Shown: piece by piece, positions 50,600 through 59,052 of the stretch
Numbering within the stretch: position 1 is the stretch's first letter
Layout: every line of letters begins with the position of its first letter
Assembly (NCBI RefSeq): GCF_044904675.1
Contig: NZ_JADIKJ010000004.1
Span: 62,001 to 126,000, forward strand
Source: Dyella_B jejuensis
Lineage (GTDB): Bacteria > Pseudomonadota > Gammaproteobacteria > Xanthomonadales > Rhodanobacteraceae
Reading direction: 5' to 3'
Length of the DNA: 64,000 bases
Program-made: the position numbers and the translations under genes
Notes under the pieces: model-generated
Databases searched by the model: none
What the model was told of the DNA's origin: nothing
What the model saw: only the letters and a program-made list of their open reading frames with translations

Positions 50600-51499
50600 G
50601 TGGATCGTCTCGATGCCATGCGCCTGTTCACGCGAATCGTCGAGCTGGGCAGCTTTACCGCCGCGGCGGACGACCTGGACCTGCCGCGCGCCACCGTCAC
50701 CCACACCATCAAGCGGCTCGAGGCGCGGTTGGGCACGCAACTGTTGCAGCGAACCACCCGGCGCGTGCATACCAGCCGCGAAGGCGAACTCTATTACGGC
50801 CATTGCGTGCGCCTGCTGGCGGACATGGATGCGGTGGAAACGGATTTCCGCGAAACAGCCGTGCTGCCGCGCGGACGCTTGCGCGTGGACCTGCCCGCGC
50901 AAATGGCGCGTCTGTGGCTGATTCCCGCCTTGCCGACTTTTTTCGCGCGCTATCCGCAACTTGAACTGGACATCGGTACCGGCGACCGCTTCGTCGACCT
51001 GTTGCGCGAAGGCGTCGATTGCGTACTGCGCGTCGGCCAATTGCCGGATTCGGGCTTGACCAGCCGGCGCGTTGGCACACTCGAGCAAGCCTCCGTGGCG
51101 AGTGCGGCCTATGTGCGCAGGCAAGGCATGCCGCAAAGCTTGGCGGATTTGCAAAACGGCCATTACGCGGTGAACTGGGCATCGCCAACCACGCATCGCA
51201 GCGAGCCGCTGGAATTCATGCTCGGCCGCAAGCGGCGCGAAGTGACGCTGCCCGGCCGTGTCACCGTCAGCGGCGTCGAAGCCTACATGGGCTGCTGCGA
51301 AGCCGGCCTGGGCATCGCGCAATTTCCGCGCTATCGCGTGGCGGACGGGTTGGCGAGCGGACAGCTGCGGGAAATCCTGCCATCGATGCCGCCGCCATCA
51401 TTGCCGGTGTCGGTGTTGTATCCGACCCACCGGCAGATGCCGGCAAGGTTGCGGGTGTTCGTCGACTGGTTGGTGGAGTTGATGGCCAGGCAGCTTTGA
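50600..51499 (+). CDS. LysR-family transcriptional regulator
   Basis: 299 aa, GTG start at 50600. N-terminal winged HTH: MDRLDAMRLFTRIVELGSF, AADDLDLPRATVTHTIKRLEARLG. The effector domain begins LPRGRLRVDLPAQMARLWLIP and ends near HRQMPARLRVFVDWLVELM, as in the AaeR/DmlR-like group. Transcribed away from the aldo/keto reductase gene; the 105-bp region between holds AT-rich sequence (AATAATGGTTATCACTATTC) where its site probably lies. Confidence 0.92.
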   Translation: MDRLDAMRLFTRIVELGSFTAAADDLDLPRATVTHTIKRLEARLGTQLLQRTTRRVHTSREGELYYGHCVRLLADMDAVETDFRETAVLPRGRLRVDLPAQMARLWLIPALPTFFARYPQLELDIGTGDRFVDLLREGVDCVLRVGQLPDSGLTSRRVGTLEQASVASAAYVRRQGMPQSLADLQNGHYAVNWASPTTHRSEPLEFMLGRKRREVTLPGRVTVSGVEAYMGCCEAGLGIAQFPRYRVADGLASGQLREILPSMPPPSLPVSVLYPTHRQMPARLRVFVDWLVELMARQL

Positions 51500-51644
51500 G
51501 CATGTTGGACGTTCCCCCCGGCTGGCGCTTAGGGACCTGCCGGCGCGGCAGTGCGGCACCCTTCTTTTACTCGGTCCTTCAGGGGCCGGGTTGCCCCATG
51601 CCATGCCGCGTTTCGTGCTGGCGATCAGTCGAGTCAGGCGAAAC

Positions 51645-52394
51645 TCATTCTCTTGGCAATCCATGTCGTGGTCGTGCCGTTGCCATCGTCTCCCGTGTAA
51701 GCGGCGCTCCCGCCGCCGCCAGCGCATCGCGTTGCTGTGCAAGCGGAATGCGCAGCGTGCAATCCTCCAACTGCGCCAGTTTCCGGAAGACCGGCAGCGC
51801 TTGCACGCGCTGTACGAAGGCGGCCGTGCGCGGCCAACGTTCGGCATCTACTGCGTAGCGCACAAAAGCTGCGGTGCGGAAATAGCAGGCGATGCTGATA
51901 TCGGCAATCGATAGATCGCTGAAGATAAAGCCATCCGCAGGCAGCTGTGTTTCCAGATAATCGAGTGCGGAAGGAATTTCGATTTCGCGCGCCTGCTTGA
52001 CGATCTGCTCGTCCGTGGTCTCGCCGAATACGTGGCGGCGGACTGACAACTGGTAGAAGAGGCGCCAGATCAGCACGTCCGCAAGGCGGGTATCGGCATA
52101 TTCTTCCAGCCAGCGCGCCTTGGCACGGTCGGCGATATTGGCGGGATAGAGCGGGGGCACCGGATGCTTGTCTTCCAGGTATTGGCAGATCACCGAAGAA
52201 TCGTTGAGCACCAGATCGCCGTCGAGCAGCACCGGCACGCGACGCAAGGGGCTCAAGTGACCGAAATCGTCGTTGCCGACGAACGGCGCGATCGGATCGA
52301 TCTCGTAGTCGAGCCCTTTCAAGTCCAGGCACACCAGCACTTTGCGCACGTAAGGCGATACGTAATTGCCAATGACGATCAGTCGGTGCGACAT
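51645..52394 (-). CDS. Glutathione S-transferase family protein
   Basis: 249 aa. Thioredoxin-like N-domain with SPYVRKVLVCLDLKGLDYE (candidate catalytic Ser), cis-Pro in RRVPVLLDGD, and glutathione-binding NDSSVICQYLED. The helical C-domain has FSDLSIADISIACYF. The last ~30 residues (MATARPRHGLPRE) are unusual, basic and perhaps not part of the fold. 13 nt downstream of a thioesterase gene in the same direction. Confidence 0.9.
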   Translation of the reverse strand: MSHRLIVIGNYVSPYVRKVLVCLDLKGLDYEIDPIAPFVGNDDFGHLSPLRRVPVLLDGDLVLNDSSVICQYLEDKHPVPPLYPANIADRAKARWLEEYADTRLADVLIWRLFYQLSVRRHVFGETTDEQIVKQAREIEIPSALDYLETQLPADGFIFSDLSIADISIACYFRTAAFVRYAVDAERWPRTAAFVQRVQALPVFRKLAQLEDCTLRIPLAQQRDALAAAGAPLTRETMATARPRHGLPRE

Positions 52395-52406
52395 GCTTGC
52401 GTTCCT

Positions 52407-52793
52407 TCAAGCGACAGGCAGGGACGGTACGGCCGTGGGCGAGCCGTTGGAATCGAGCGCGATCATCACGAAGCGGCCGGTGGTGCAGACGCGGCGGTCG
52501 CCGGTGAGCGGGTCTTCGGCGGTCATTTCCACTTCCACCCGCATCGAGCTATGCCCGACGCCGACCAGGCGCGCCACCAGTTCCACCAGCTGGCCTTCCC
52601 GTACCGGCACGCGGAAATTCACCTCTTCCGAGCGCGCGGTGACGACCGTGCGCCGGGCGTGGCGGGAGGCCACGATAAAGGCGGCCTTGTCCATCCAGGC
52701 CAGCGCCTGGCCGCCGAACAGGGTGCGCAGGTGGTTGGTGTGGTCGGGAAAGACCATTTCCAGCAGGCGGGCTTCGGGCAGGGTCGGAGTCAT
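52407..52793 (-). CDS. Acyl-CoA thioesterase, hotdog fold
   Basis: 128 aa, YciA-like. FPDHTNHLRTLFGGQALAWMDKAAFIVASRHARRTVVTAR is the hotdog helix with the FGG-x-AL-x-WMD signature, followed by VNFRVPVREGQLVELVARLVGVG. Hydrolyses acyl-CoAs. It precedes the GST gene by 13 nt on the same strand, which suggests one transcript. Confidence 0.9.
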   Translation of the reverse strand: MTPTLPEARLLEMVFPDHTNHLRTLFGGQALAWMDKAAFIVASRHARRTVVTARSEEVNFRVPVREGQLVELVARLVGVGHSSMRVEVEMTAEDPLTGDRRVCTTGRFVMIALDSNGSPTAVPSLPVA

Positions 52794-52961
52794 GGATCGC
52801 GGGCCGGAACGGAGAGGTGCACACGATACGGCGCCGCTTGCCGGGATGCCATGCCAGGGACCTTTGGCAGGGGTGCGGCGCGATCGCCGCTACTACGATG
52901 AAGGGTCATGACAAGATGGGGTGGCCGCCGTCGCGGCCAAACGTTTTCATTGGGAGCAAGC

Positions 52962-55310
52962 ATGCGTTCGATAATCGGCACGTCGCGTCTGTACGGCGCT
53001 TTGGTGTGTGGTCTGCTGACACTGGCTGCGAGCCCGGGCAGCGCGAAGGCGGAAGGTCGCACGTTGACCGCGCAGGATTATGCGCAGGCCGAACGGTTCA
53101 TGCCGTACAACACCATGCCGCTGGTGGATCATGCGGTACACGTCGTGCATTGGCTGGACGGCACGCACTTCTGGTATCTCGACCATGACGCGAGCGGCGA
53201 TCACTATCTGCGCATGGATGCCACCAGCGGCAAGGCGTCGCCGCTGTTCGACCAGGCCAAGCTGGCCGCGGCACTGGACCACGCCGGCGACAAGTCGGCC
53301 AAGGCCGACAAGCTCGGCATCGCCGACTACCGCGTGGCTGCCGACGGACGTGATGACATCGAGGTCCACGGCAAGCATTACCTGTGCGACCTGAAGGGCG
53401 CCGGTGAATGCGTAGACCGGAACACGCTGGTAAAAACCGGCAAGGAGCCGGGCGTGCTGTCGCCCGACCGCAAGCAGGAAGCCTTCATCCGCAACTGGAA
53501 CCTGTGGGTGCGCGACGTCGCCACCGGCAAGGAAACCCGGCTCACCACCGATGGCGTGGAGAATTTCGGCTACGCCACCGACAACGCCGGCTGGAAACAC
53601 ACCGACAACGCGATCCTCGAATGGTCGCCCGACTCGAAGCGGATCGCGACCTTCCAGCAGGACCAGCGCCAGGATGGCGACATGTACGTGGTGACCACCC
53701 AGGTCGGCCATCCGCAATTGCAGTCCTGGAAATACCCGTTGCCGGGCGACGAACACGTCACGCTGATCCAGCGCGTGATCATCGATGTGCCGGCGCATCG
53801 GGTAGTGCGACTGAAGATGCCGCCTGACCAGCATCGTTCGTCCCTGTGCGACGACGTCAGCTGCGGCGAGGATGGCGGCTGGGACGATGTGAAGTGGGCG
53901 CCGGACGGCAACACGCTGGCCTTCGTATCCACCTCGCGCAACCACCAGCACGAAACCTTCCGCATCGCGGACGCCAATACCGGCGAAGTACGCACCGTGT
54001 TCCACGAAGACGTGCCCACTTATTATGAAAGCGGCAACGGTGCGGTGAACTGGCGCTATCTGCCGGCCAGCCACGAAGCGATCTGGTTCAGCGAGCGCAA
54101 CAACTGGGGCAATCTCTACCTCTACGATCTCGGCAACGGCAAGCTCAAGCACGCGATCACCACCGGCGACGGCAACGTGACCGAAGTGCTGAAGGTGGAT
54201 GCGAAGACACGTACCGTGTGGTTCCGTGGCGTAGGCCGCACGCCTGGCGTCAATCCCTATTACCAGCAGCTCTGGAAGGTGAGCCTGGATGGTGGCGAAC
54301 CGGTGCTGCTGACGCCCGAGCCGGCCGACCACACCATCACCCTGTCCGACGACGGCAAGTATTTCGTCGACAGCTATTCCACCACCACCACGACGCCGGT
54401 GACTGTGCTGCGCGATGCCAGCGACGGTCGCACCCTCGCTACCGTCGCCAAGGCCGACATCAAGCGTCTGCTCGCCACTGGCTGGCAGCCGCCGGAACAG
54501 GTCGTGGTCAAGGCGCGCGACGGCAAGACCGATCTGTATGGCCTGATGTTCAAGCCCACGCATTTCGATCCGCAGAGAAAATATCCGATCGTCGATTACA
54601 TCTATCCCGGCCCGCAGACCGGCTCCGTGGCGACCTTCGGCTTCACGCCCTCGCATTACGACAATCAATCGCTGGCGGAACTGGGCTTTATCGTGGTTGC
54701 GATCGACGGCATGGGTACGCCATGGCGCTCCAAGTCCTTCCATGATGCCTGGTACGGTCACATGGGCGACAACACGCTGCCCGACCAGGTGGCCGCCATC
54801 AAGCAGCTGGCGCAGCGCTATCCGTGGATCGATCTCGATCGCGCCGGCATCTGGGGCCATTCCGGTGGCGGCGATGCCACGGCGGACGCCATGTTCCGTT
54901 ATCCCGATTTCTTCAAGGTCGGCTGGTCGGAAAGCGGCAACCACGACAACCGCGACTACGAGGATGACTGGGCCGAGAAATGGCAGGGCCTGCTGGAGAC
55001 CCACAAGGACGGCAGCACCAACTACGACAACCAGTCCAACCCGCTGATCGCCAAGGACCTCAAGGGCAAGCTGATGCTGGTGCACGGCAGCATCGACGAC
55101 AACGTGCCGCCCTACAACACCTTGCTGGTGGTCGATGCGCTGATCAAGGCCAACAAGGATTTCGACATGTTGCTGTTGCCCAACGAGCACCATGGCTACG
55201 CAGACGATACCCCGTACATCACGCGCCGCCGCTGGGATTACTTCGTGCGCAACCTCGCTGGCGATACGCCGCCGAAGGAGTACGCGCTTAAGCCGTGGCC
55301 GTGGCGATAA
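52962..55310 (+). CDS. S9 family dipeptidyl peptidase IV-like, active triad
   Basis: 782 aa from ATG 52962 (GGGAG 7 nt upstream). Signal peptide ends near AASPGSAKA. N-terminal eight-blade propeller (DPPIV_N) with WSPDSKRIATFQQDQR and WAPDGNTLAFVSTSR. C-terminal hydrolase has nucleophile Ser in IWGHSGGGDATADA, Asp in HGSIDDNVPPYN and His in PNEHHGYADD. All three catalytic residues are present, in contrast to the S9 homologue at 38879. Probably periplasmic, removing dipeptides from imported peptides. Confidence 0.93.
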   Translation: MRSIIGTSRLYGALVCGLLTLAASPGSAKAEGRTLTAQDYAQAERFMPYNTMPLVDHAVHVVHWLDGTHFWYLDHDASGDHYLRMDATSGKASPLFDQAKLAAALDHAGDKSAKADKLGIADYRVAADGRDDIEVHGKHYLCDLKGAGECVDRNTLVKTGKEPGVLSPDRKQEAFIRNWNLWVRDVATGKETRLTTDGVENFGYATDNAGWKHTDNAILEWSPDSKRIATFQQDQRQDGDMYVVTTQVGHPQLQSWKYPLPGDEHVTLIQRVIIDVPAHRVVRLKMPPDQHRSSLCDDVSCGEDGGWDDVKWAPDGNTLAFVSTSRNHQHETFRIADANTGEVRTVFHEDVPTYYESGNGAVNWRYLPASHEAIWFSERNNWGNLYLYDLGNGKLKHAITTGDGNVTEVLKVDAKTRTVWFRGVGRTPGVNPYYQQLWKVSLDGGEPVLLTPEPADHTITLSDDGKYFVDSYSTTTTTPVTVLRDASDGRTLATVAKADIKRLLATGWQPPEQVVVKARDGKTDLYGLMFKPTHFDPQRKYPIVDYIYPGPQTGSVATFGFTPSHYDNQSLAELGFIVVAIDGMGTPWRSKSFHDAWYGHMGDNTLPDQVAAIKQLAQRYPWIDLDRAGIWGHSGGGDATADAMFRYPDFFKVGWSESGNHDNRDYEDDWAEKWQGLLETHKDGSTNYDNQSNPLIAKDLKGKLMLVHGSIDDNVPPYNTLLVVDALIKANKDFDMLLLPNEHHGYADDTPYITRRRWDYFVRNLAGDTPPKEYALKPWPWR

Positions 55311-55322
55311 ATACGTGACCGG

Positions 55323-55357
55323 GCGCCGCGGCAAGGCAAGTTGCCTTGCCGCGGCGC
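55323..55357 (+). other. 17-bp perfect hairpin after the peptidase gene
   Basis: GCGCCGCGGCAAGGCAA (55323-55339), one base, then the exact reverse complement (55341-55357), beginning 13 nt after the stop. No T-run follows, so it is a very stable 3' hairpin rather than a canonical terminator. Confidence 0.6.
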
Positions 55358-55429
55358 GGGGCCATCGGTGTCTTCCTTTGTTCTGGCCGACAATCCACCC
55401 TGGGCTTTTCTTCGCGTCGTAGCGGCGAT

Positions 55430-55760
55430 ACAGCATGGCGCGCAAGGCGGGACCAAGCACCGCCAGTTGGCCGGGCAACCCTGGTGCGATCGCGCCGATC
55501 GCCAGGCACGGTGCCGGTAGCCTGAGCTGCTCGTCGCTGTTGGCCGCGCCAGTAATCGGAGAGAAAACCGCGGCAGGCACGGGCCTTGGCGACGCTATCA
55601 AGTGATCATCCGGCATCACGCGCAACCCGGTGATCATGGTCATGCTGGCACCAAGGCCCAGGCTGATAGCCGCCACCATCAGGGCGGTCATGACGCGCTG
55701 GTGCCTGAGGTTGCGCAAGCCAGTATCAGGTAATACGCGAGCAGGAGCGGATTTCCTCGG
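55430..55760 (-). pseudogene. Decayed MacB/FtsX-like ABC permease, internal deletion
   Basis: On the – strand, LRNLRHQRVMTALMVAAISL and GLGASMTMITGLRVM (about 55718-55610) match the first membrane helix region of MacB-like permeases of xanthomonads. In the same frame, IGAIAPGLPGQLAVLGPALRA (about 55500-55437) matches their extreme C-terminus. About 300 residues between are missing. No intact partner genes are nearby. This is a deletion remnant; recognition is from memory of the family. Confidence 0.55.
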
Positions 55761-55924
55761 CGATAACCACGGGCGCAAAATTGCTGGCGCCTGCCGCAGC
55801 AGGCGTTCGCTTTGATCCATGCATTTCAACAGCAGCAGCGGAACCCTTCTCTGCCGCAGCAGATCCGGTGCTTGAGTCGGTTACATGCGCATATGCCGTA
55901 GTGACTCGGAAGGTAAGTGGCCGC

Positions 55925-56464
55925 TCAGTGGTTCACCGGCTCAGCCATGCCGTTCGTCACCGCATCGTCCAATAGCTTGTCCAATTGCTGATTGGCGCGT
56001 TGCGTTGCGAGCTTTTCCTGCTTCGATAGTTCGGACTCGCGCACCGACAGTTGCGCCTGTTGCCTGGACAGCGTTGCAGCGGACTGGTCGAGCGTTCGGG
56101 TTTCGCGTGCGATCTCGGCGTTTTCCTGGTTCAGGCCGTGCAGGCTTGCCTGTTCGGCGAGGCCTTCCTGTGAGCTGCCGCTGACTTGCAGGGCGATGCG
56201 CTGGGCTTCGATGCTGGCGCGCCGGCTTTCCAGCTCGGCCTGGCGACTTGCCAAGGCACTCTGGCGCGCGGCCAGTCCACTTTGCTGCCCAGCCAGTTCG
56301 CCCTGCCTGCCGGCCAGTTCGCCCTGGGCGCGCGCCAGTTCGTTGACCGGAACGTAGGCCTGTTTGGCTTGCTCGATCGTGCCCGAACTGAATGCCGGCA
56401 CTTGGCAACGCGGATCGCGTTCGAAACGTCCCCTTGAGGTCACGCGGCCCGTGCATACTTTCAC
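55925..56464 (-). CDS. Coiled-coil protein with QGELA-type repeats (unknown)
   Basis: 179 aa. Central part is a seven-residue-periodic helix: ARAQGELAGRQGELAGQQSGLAARQSALASRQAELESRR, shown here only as its repeating QxxLA unit (residues ~45-85). The second half continues as QENAEIARETRTLDQ and ends MAEPVNH. N-terminus MKVCTGRVTSRG lacks a signal peptide. Similar repeats occur at the C-terminus of xanthomonad M56/BlaR1-like proteins, so this may be a remnant of one. Divergent from DUF2076 with a 48-bp gap. Confidence 0.5.
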   Translation of the reverse strand: MKVCTGRVTSRGRFERDPRCQVPAFSSGTIEQAKQAYVPVNELARAQGELAGRQGELAGQQSGLAARQSALASRQAELESRRASIEAQRIALQVSGSSQEGLAEQASLHGLNQENAEIARETRTLDQSAATLSRQQAQLSVRESELSKQEKLATQRANQQLDKLLDDAVTNGMAEPVNH

Positions 56465-56512
56465 TCATGCCCGCAGCGTGCCGGCGTCCACAAGCAGCTT
56501 TACGGAGTCCCC

Positions 56513-57190
56513 ATGACACCCCAGGAACAACTTCTCCTCGATGATTTTCTCCAGCGCCTGGCTGCCGTCGGCGGCGTGGCGAAGGACGCGCAGGCCGACG
56601 CGCTGATCCGCCAGCGCCTGTCCGGCCAGCCGGATGCGCTTTACCTGCTGGTGCAGCGCAGCCTGTTGCAGCAGCATGCGCTGGACGCGGCCAAGGCGCA
56701 GATCGCGCAGTTGCAGGCTCAGGTGACCAGCCAGCAGGGCGGCGGCAGCTTCCTGGGTGGCCAGCAACCGGCGTGGGGCCCTGTTCCGCCTGCGTATCCG
56801 CCGGCCCCGCAGCCGGCTGCTGCGCCAAGCTGGCGCGAGCGCCTGTTCGGTGGCGCGCCCGCCGCGCCGCAGGGTGGCGGTTCCAGTTTCCTTTCCAGCG
56901 CAGCCACCACGGCGGCCGGCGTGGCCGGTGGCATGTTCCTGTTCGATGGCATCGAGAACCTGCTGGGCGGCCACCACGGCGGCGGTTTCGGTGGCGGTGG
57001 TTTCTTCGGCGGCGGGCAGCCGGAAGTGATCGAGAACGTCACCGAAAACAATTTCTTCGACGACGGTAATGCCTCGCAGGGCGGCGGTCAGGATTTCGCG
57101 TCCAACGATTTCGACGACGTCAACTCGGACAACAATTTCGACGACGACAATTCCGGCGGCAATTTTGACGACGACAGCAGCTGGACCTGA
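56513..57190 (+). CDS. DUF2076 protein
   Basis: 225 aa. N-terminal helical part (MTPQEQLLLDDFLQRLAAV, ALIRQRLSGQPDALYLLVQR) is the DUF2076 start. A Pro/Ala-rich linker and a hydrophobic segment (SAATTAAGVAGGMFLFDGIENLLGG) follow, then a Gly/His-rich stretch and a highly acidic Asp/Asn-rich tail. Possibly periplasmic or envelope associated; function is not established. Complete. Confidence 0.8.
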   Translation: MTPQEQLLLDDFLQRLAAVGGVAKDAQADALIRQRLSGQPDALYLLVQRSLLQQHALDAAKAQIAQLQAQVTSQQGGGSFLGGQQPAWGPVPPAYPPAPQPAAAPSWRERLFGGAPAAPQGGGSSFLSSAATTAAGVAGGMFLFDGIENLLGGHHGGGFGGGGFFGGGQPEVIENVTENNFFDDGNASQGGGQDFASNDFDDVNSDNNFDDDNSGGNFDDDSSWT

Positions 57191-57317
57191 GCTCGTTGCG
57201 CACTGCCTGGAGCGAGGGCGAACCTGGCCCATGCCATGTGATCCTGGAATGGCATGGGTGGCGCGATCGAGGCGGTGATCGTCTCGTGTAAGCGCGTTAC
57301 AAGGCGTCGCGACGGAT

Positions 57318-57755
57318 TCAATCGGCCGCGATCAGCGGCTTGCTAAGGAAGATGCGGCAGGAACCGGGCGGGTCGCACGGGATGGTGCCGAATTCGCGCC
57401 AGCCGTATTTTTTGTAGAAACCCGGGGCCTGGAAATCGTTGGTATGCAGCACGCCCGTATGACAGCCGCGTTGACGGCCTTCCGCTTCGGCCTGGCGTAG
57501 CAGCGTGCTGCCCAGTCCTTGCTTGCGCAGGGCCTCGGGCAGAAAGAACATATCGATAAACAGCACTCCGCGCGACGTGCGGCCGCTCAGGCCGCCGAGT
57601 ACCTCGTGCGTGGCAGGGTCCTTTACCACCAAGGCGAGCGGCCGCTGATCGTCGATGCCGCAGGCCGCGACATTGAACCGGTCAAGCTGCTGACGGATCA
57701 CCGCCAGCTCGCCGGCCTGTGGCGTATCCGTAAGAACGATCAGCGGCGCGTGCAT
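57318..57755 (-). CDS. GNAT-family acetyltransferase
   Basis: 145 aa. Acetyl-CoA binding motif A is LPEALRKQGLGSTLLRQAEAEGRQRG; the C-terminal FYKKYGWREFG motif is typical of GNAT. Substrate unknown. It starts 15 nt after nrdB on the same strand and is probably cotranscribed with the ribonucleotide reductase operon. The 127 bp between it and DUF2076 (convergent) shows no clear terminator. Confidence 0.88.
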   Translation of the reverse strand: MHAPLIVLTDTPQAGELAVIRQQLDRFNVAACGIDDQRPLALVVKDPATHEVLGGLSGRTSRGVLFIDMFFLPEALRKQGLGSTLLRQAEAEGRQRGCHTGVLHTNDFQAPGFYKKYGWREFGTIPCDPPGSCRIFLSKPLIAAD

Positions 57756-57770
57756 GCGAGTCGGTTTCCG

Positions 57771-58787
57771 TCAGAACGCCATGTCGAACGCGACTTCGCC
57801 TTCCACGCCCACCTGGTAGGCCGAGACGCGGCGCTCGAAGAAGTTGGTGACTTCCTGCACGTCCTGCAGGTCCATGAAGTCGAACGGATTTTTCGCGCCG
57901 TATTTCTTCGGCAAGTCCAACTGCGCCAGCCGCTGGTCTGCGCAATATTCCAGGTATTGGCGCATATCCTTCACTGACAGGCCAGCCACGCCGCCGGAAA
58001 GCACGTCTTCGGCGAACTGCGTTTCGCAGGCGATGGCTTCCTCCAGCATCGCTTCCACTTGCGTGCGCATGTCCGCATCGAACAGCTCCGGTTCCTGCGC
58101 GCGCACGGTGCGCACCACGTCGAAGGCGAACGCCATGTGGCCGGACTCGTCGCGGAACACCCAGTTGGTGCCCGAGGCCAGGCCGTGCAGCAGGCCGCGC
58201 GAGCGCAGGAAGTACACGTAGGCAAAGGCGGCGAAGAAGAACAGTCCCTCGATGCAGGCGGCGAAGCAGATCAGGTTGAGCAGGAACCGGCGCCGCTGTT
58301 CGCGCGTTTCCAGGCGCGGCAGGTTCTGGATCGAATCGATCCATTTGAAGCAGAACGCGCCCTTCTGGCGGATCGAAGGAATGTTCTCGATCGCGGCAAA
58401 CGCCTTGTTGCGCTCGCTCGGGTCGGGAATATAAGTGTCGAGCAGGGTGAGATAGAACTGCACGTGCAGTGCTTCCTCGAACAACTGGCGCGACAGATAC
58501 ATGCGCGCTTCCGGCGCGTTGATGTGCTGGTACAGGTTCAGCACCAGGTTGTTCGACACGATGGTATCGCCGGTGGCGAAGAACGCGACCAGGCGGTGGA
58601 TGAGATGGCGGTCGGCATCCGTCATCTTCGACTTCAGGTCGGTCACGTCGAGCGAGAAATCCACTTCCTCCACCGTCCAGGTGTTCTTGATCGCGTTGCG
58701 GTACATCTCGTAGAACTCGGGATAGCGCATCGGGCGCAGGGTGAGCTCGAAACCGGGATCGAGGAGGTGCGAAGAACGATCGGACAT
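57771..58787 (-). CDS. nrdB: Class Ia ribonucleotide reductase beta subunit NrdB
   Basis: Radical-generating subunit, 338 aa from ATG 58787. Diiron ligands: Asp in FFATGDTIV, Glu and His in LFEEALHVQFY, Glu in EGLFFFAAFAY, Glu/His in FRDESGHMAFAF. The E-x-x-H-x-x-x-Y spacing preserves the tyrosyl-radical Tyr. The C-terminus (VEGEVAFDMAF) is the tail that docks on NrdA. Separated from nrdA by a small ORF at 58810. Confidence 0.95.
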   Translation of the reverse strand: MSDRSSHLLDPGFELTLRPMRYPEFYEMYRNAIKNTWTVEEVDFSLDVTDLKSKMTDADRHLIHRLVAFFATGDTIVSNNLVLNLYQHINAPEARMYLSRQLFEEALHVQFYLTLLDTYIPDPSERNKAFAAIENIPSIRQKGAFCFKWIDSIQNLPRLETREQRRRFLLNLICFAACIEGLFFFAAFAYVYFLRSRGLLHGLASGTNWVFRDESGHMAFAFDVVRTVRAQEPELFDADMRTQVEAMLEEAIACETQFAEDVLSGGVAGLSVKDMRQYLEYCADQRLAQLDLPKKYGAKNPFDFMDLQDVQEVTNFFERRVSAYQVGVEGEVAFDMAF

Positions 58788-58809
58788 GGTGGTTCCTTCA
58801 AAACAGCGA

Positions 58810-59046
58810 TCAGTCGAGTTTGCGCACATAGCGATCGCGCACGAACCGGCTGATATAGGTGGAAAGGCCGACCCCGGCCGTGGCGAGCCGCTGCATGTTG
58901 TGCACATGCGCGCGGCCGGGTGTCGTATCGGTGTATTCGTAGGTGCCGTCGTGCCCGAACCGCACCCGGATGAAGCCTTTGCCGATCGCATAGGCGCTCA
59001 CGCCGGAGCGCCCGCTGCGATTGCGATAAGGCGTCATCCCAGGCAT
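58810..59046 (-). CDS. Small KTSC-like protein encoded between nrdA and nrdB
   Basis: 78 aa. It starts 6 nt after the nrdA stop and ends 22 nt before nrdB, so it is an operon member. The pattern SGVSAYAIGKGFIRVRFGHD, then YEYTDTTPG, MQRLATAGVGL and STYISRFVRDRYVRK, resembles KTSC-like domains (beta strands followed by a G-x-GL-x-x-YI helix). Such domains are linked to nucleic-acid binding in other settings; here the function is unknown. E. coli-type nrdAB operons do not have it. Confidence 0.7.
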   Translation of the reverse strand: MPGMTPYRNRSGRSGVSAYAIGKGFIRVRFGHDGTYEYTDTTPGRAHVHNMQRLATAGVGLSTYISRFVRDRYVRKLD

Positions 59047-59052
59047 GGCGCG

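Noticed and set aside
52947..55829. 960-codon open frame on the – strand opposite the DPP-IV-like gene
   Set aside because: Antisense shadow produced by GC-rich codon use; no domain over most of its length. Only the first part (55430-55760) was kept, as a permease remnant.
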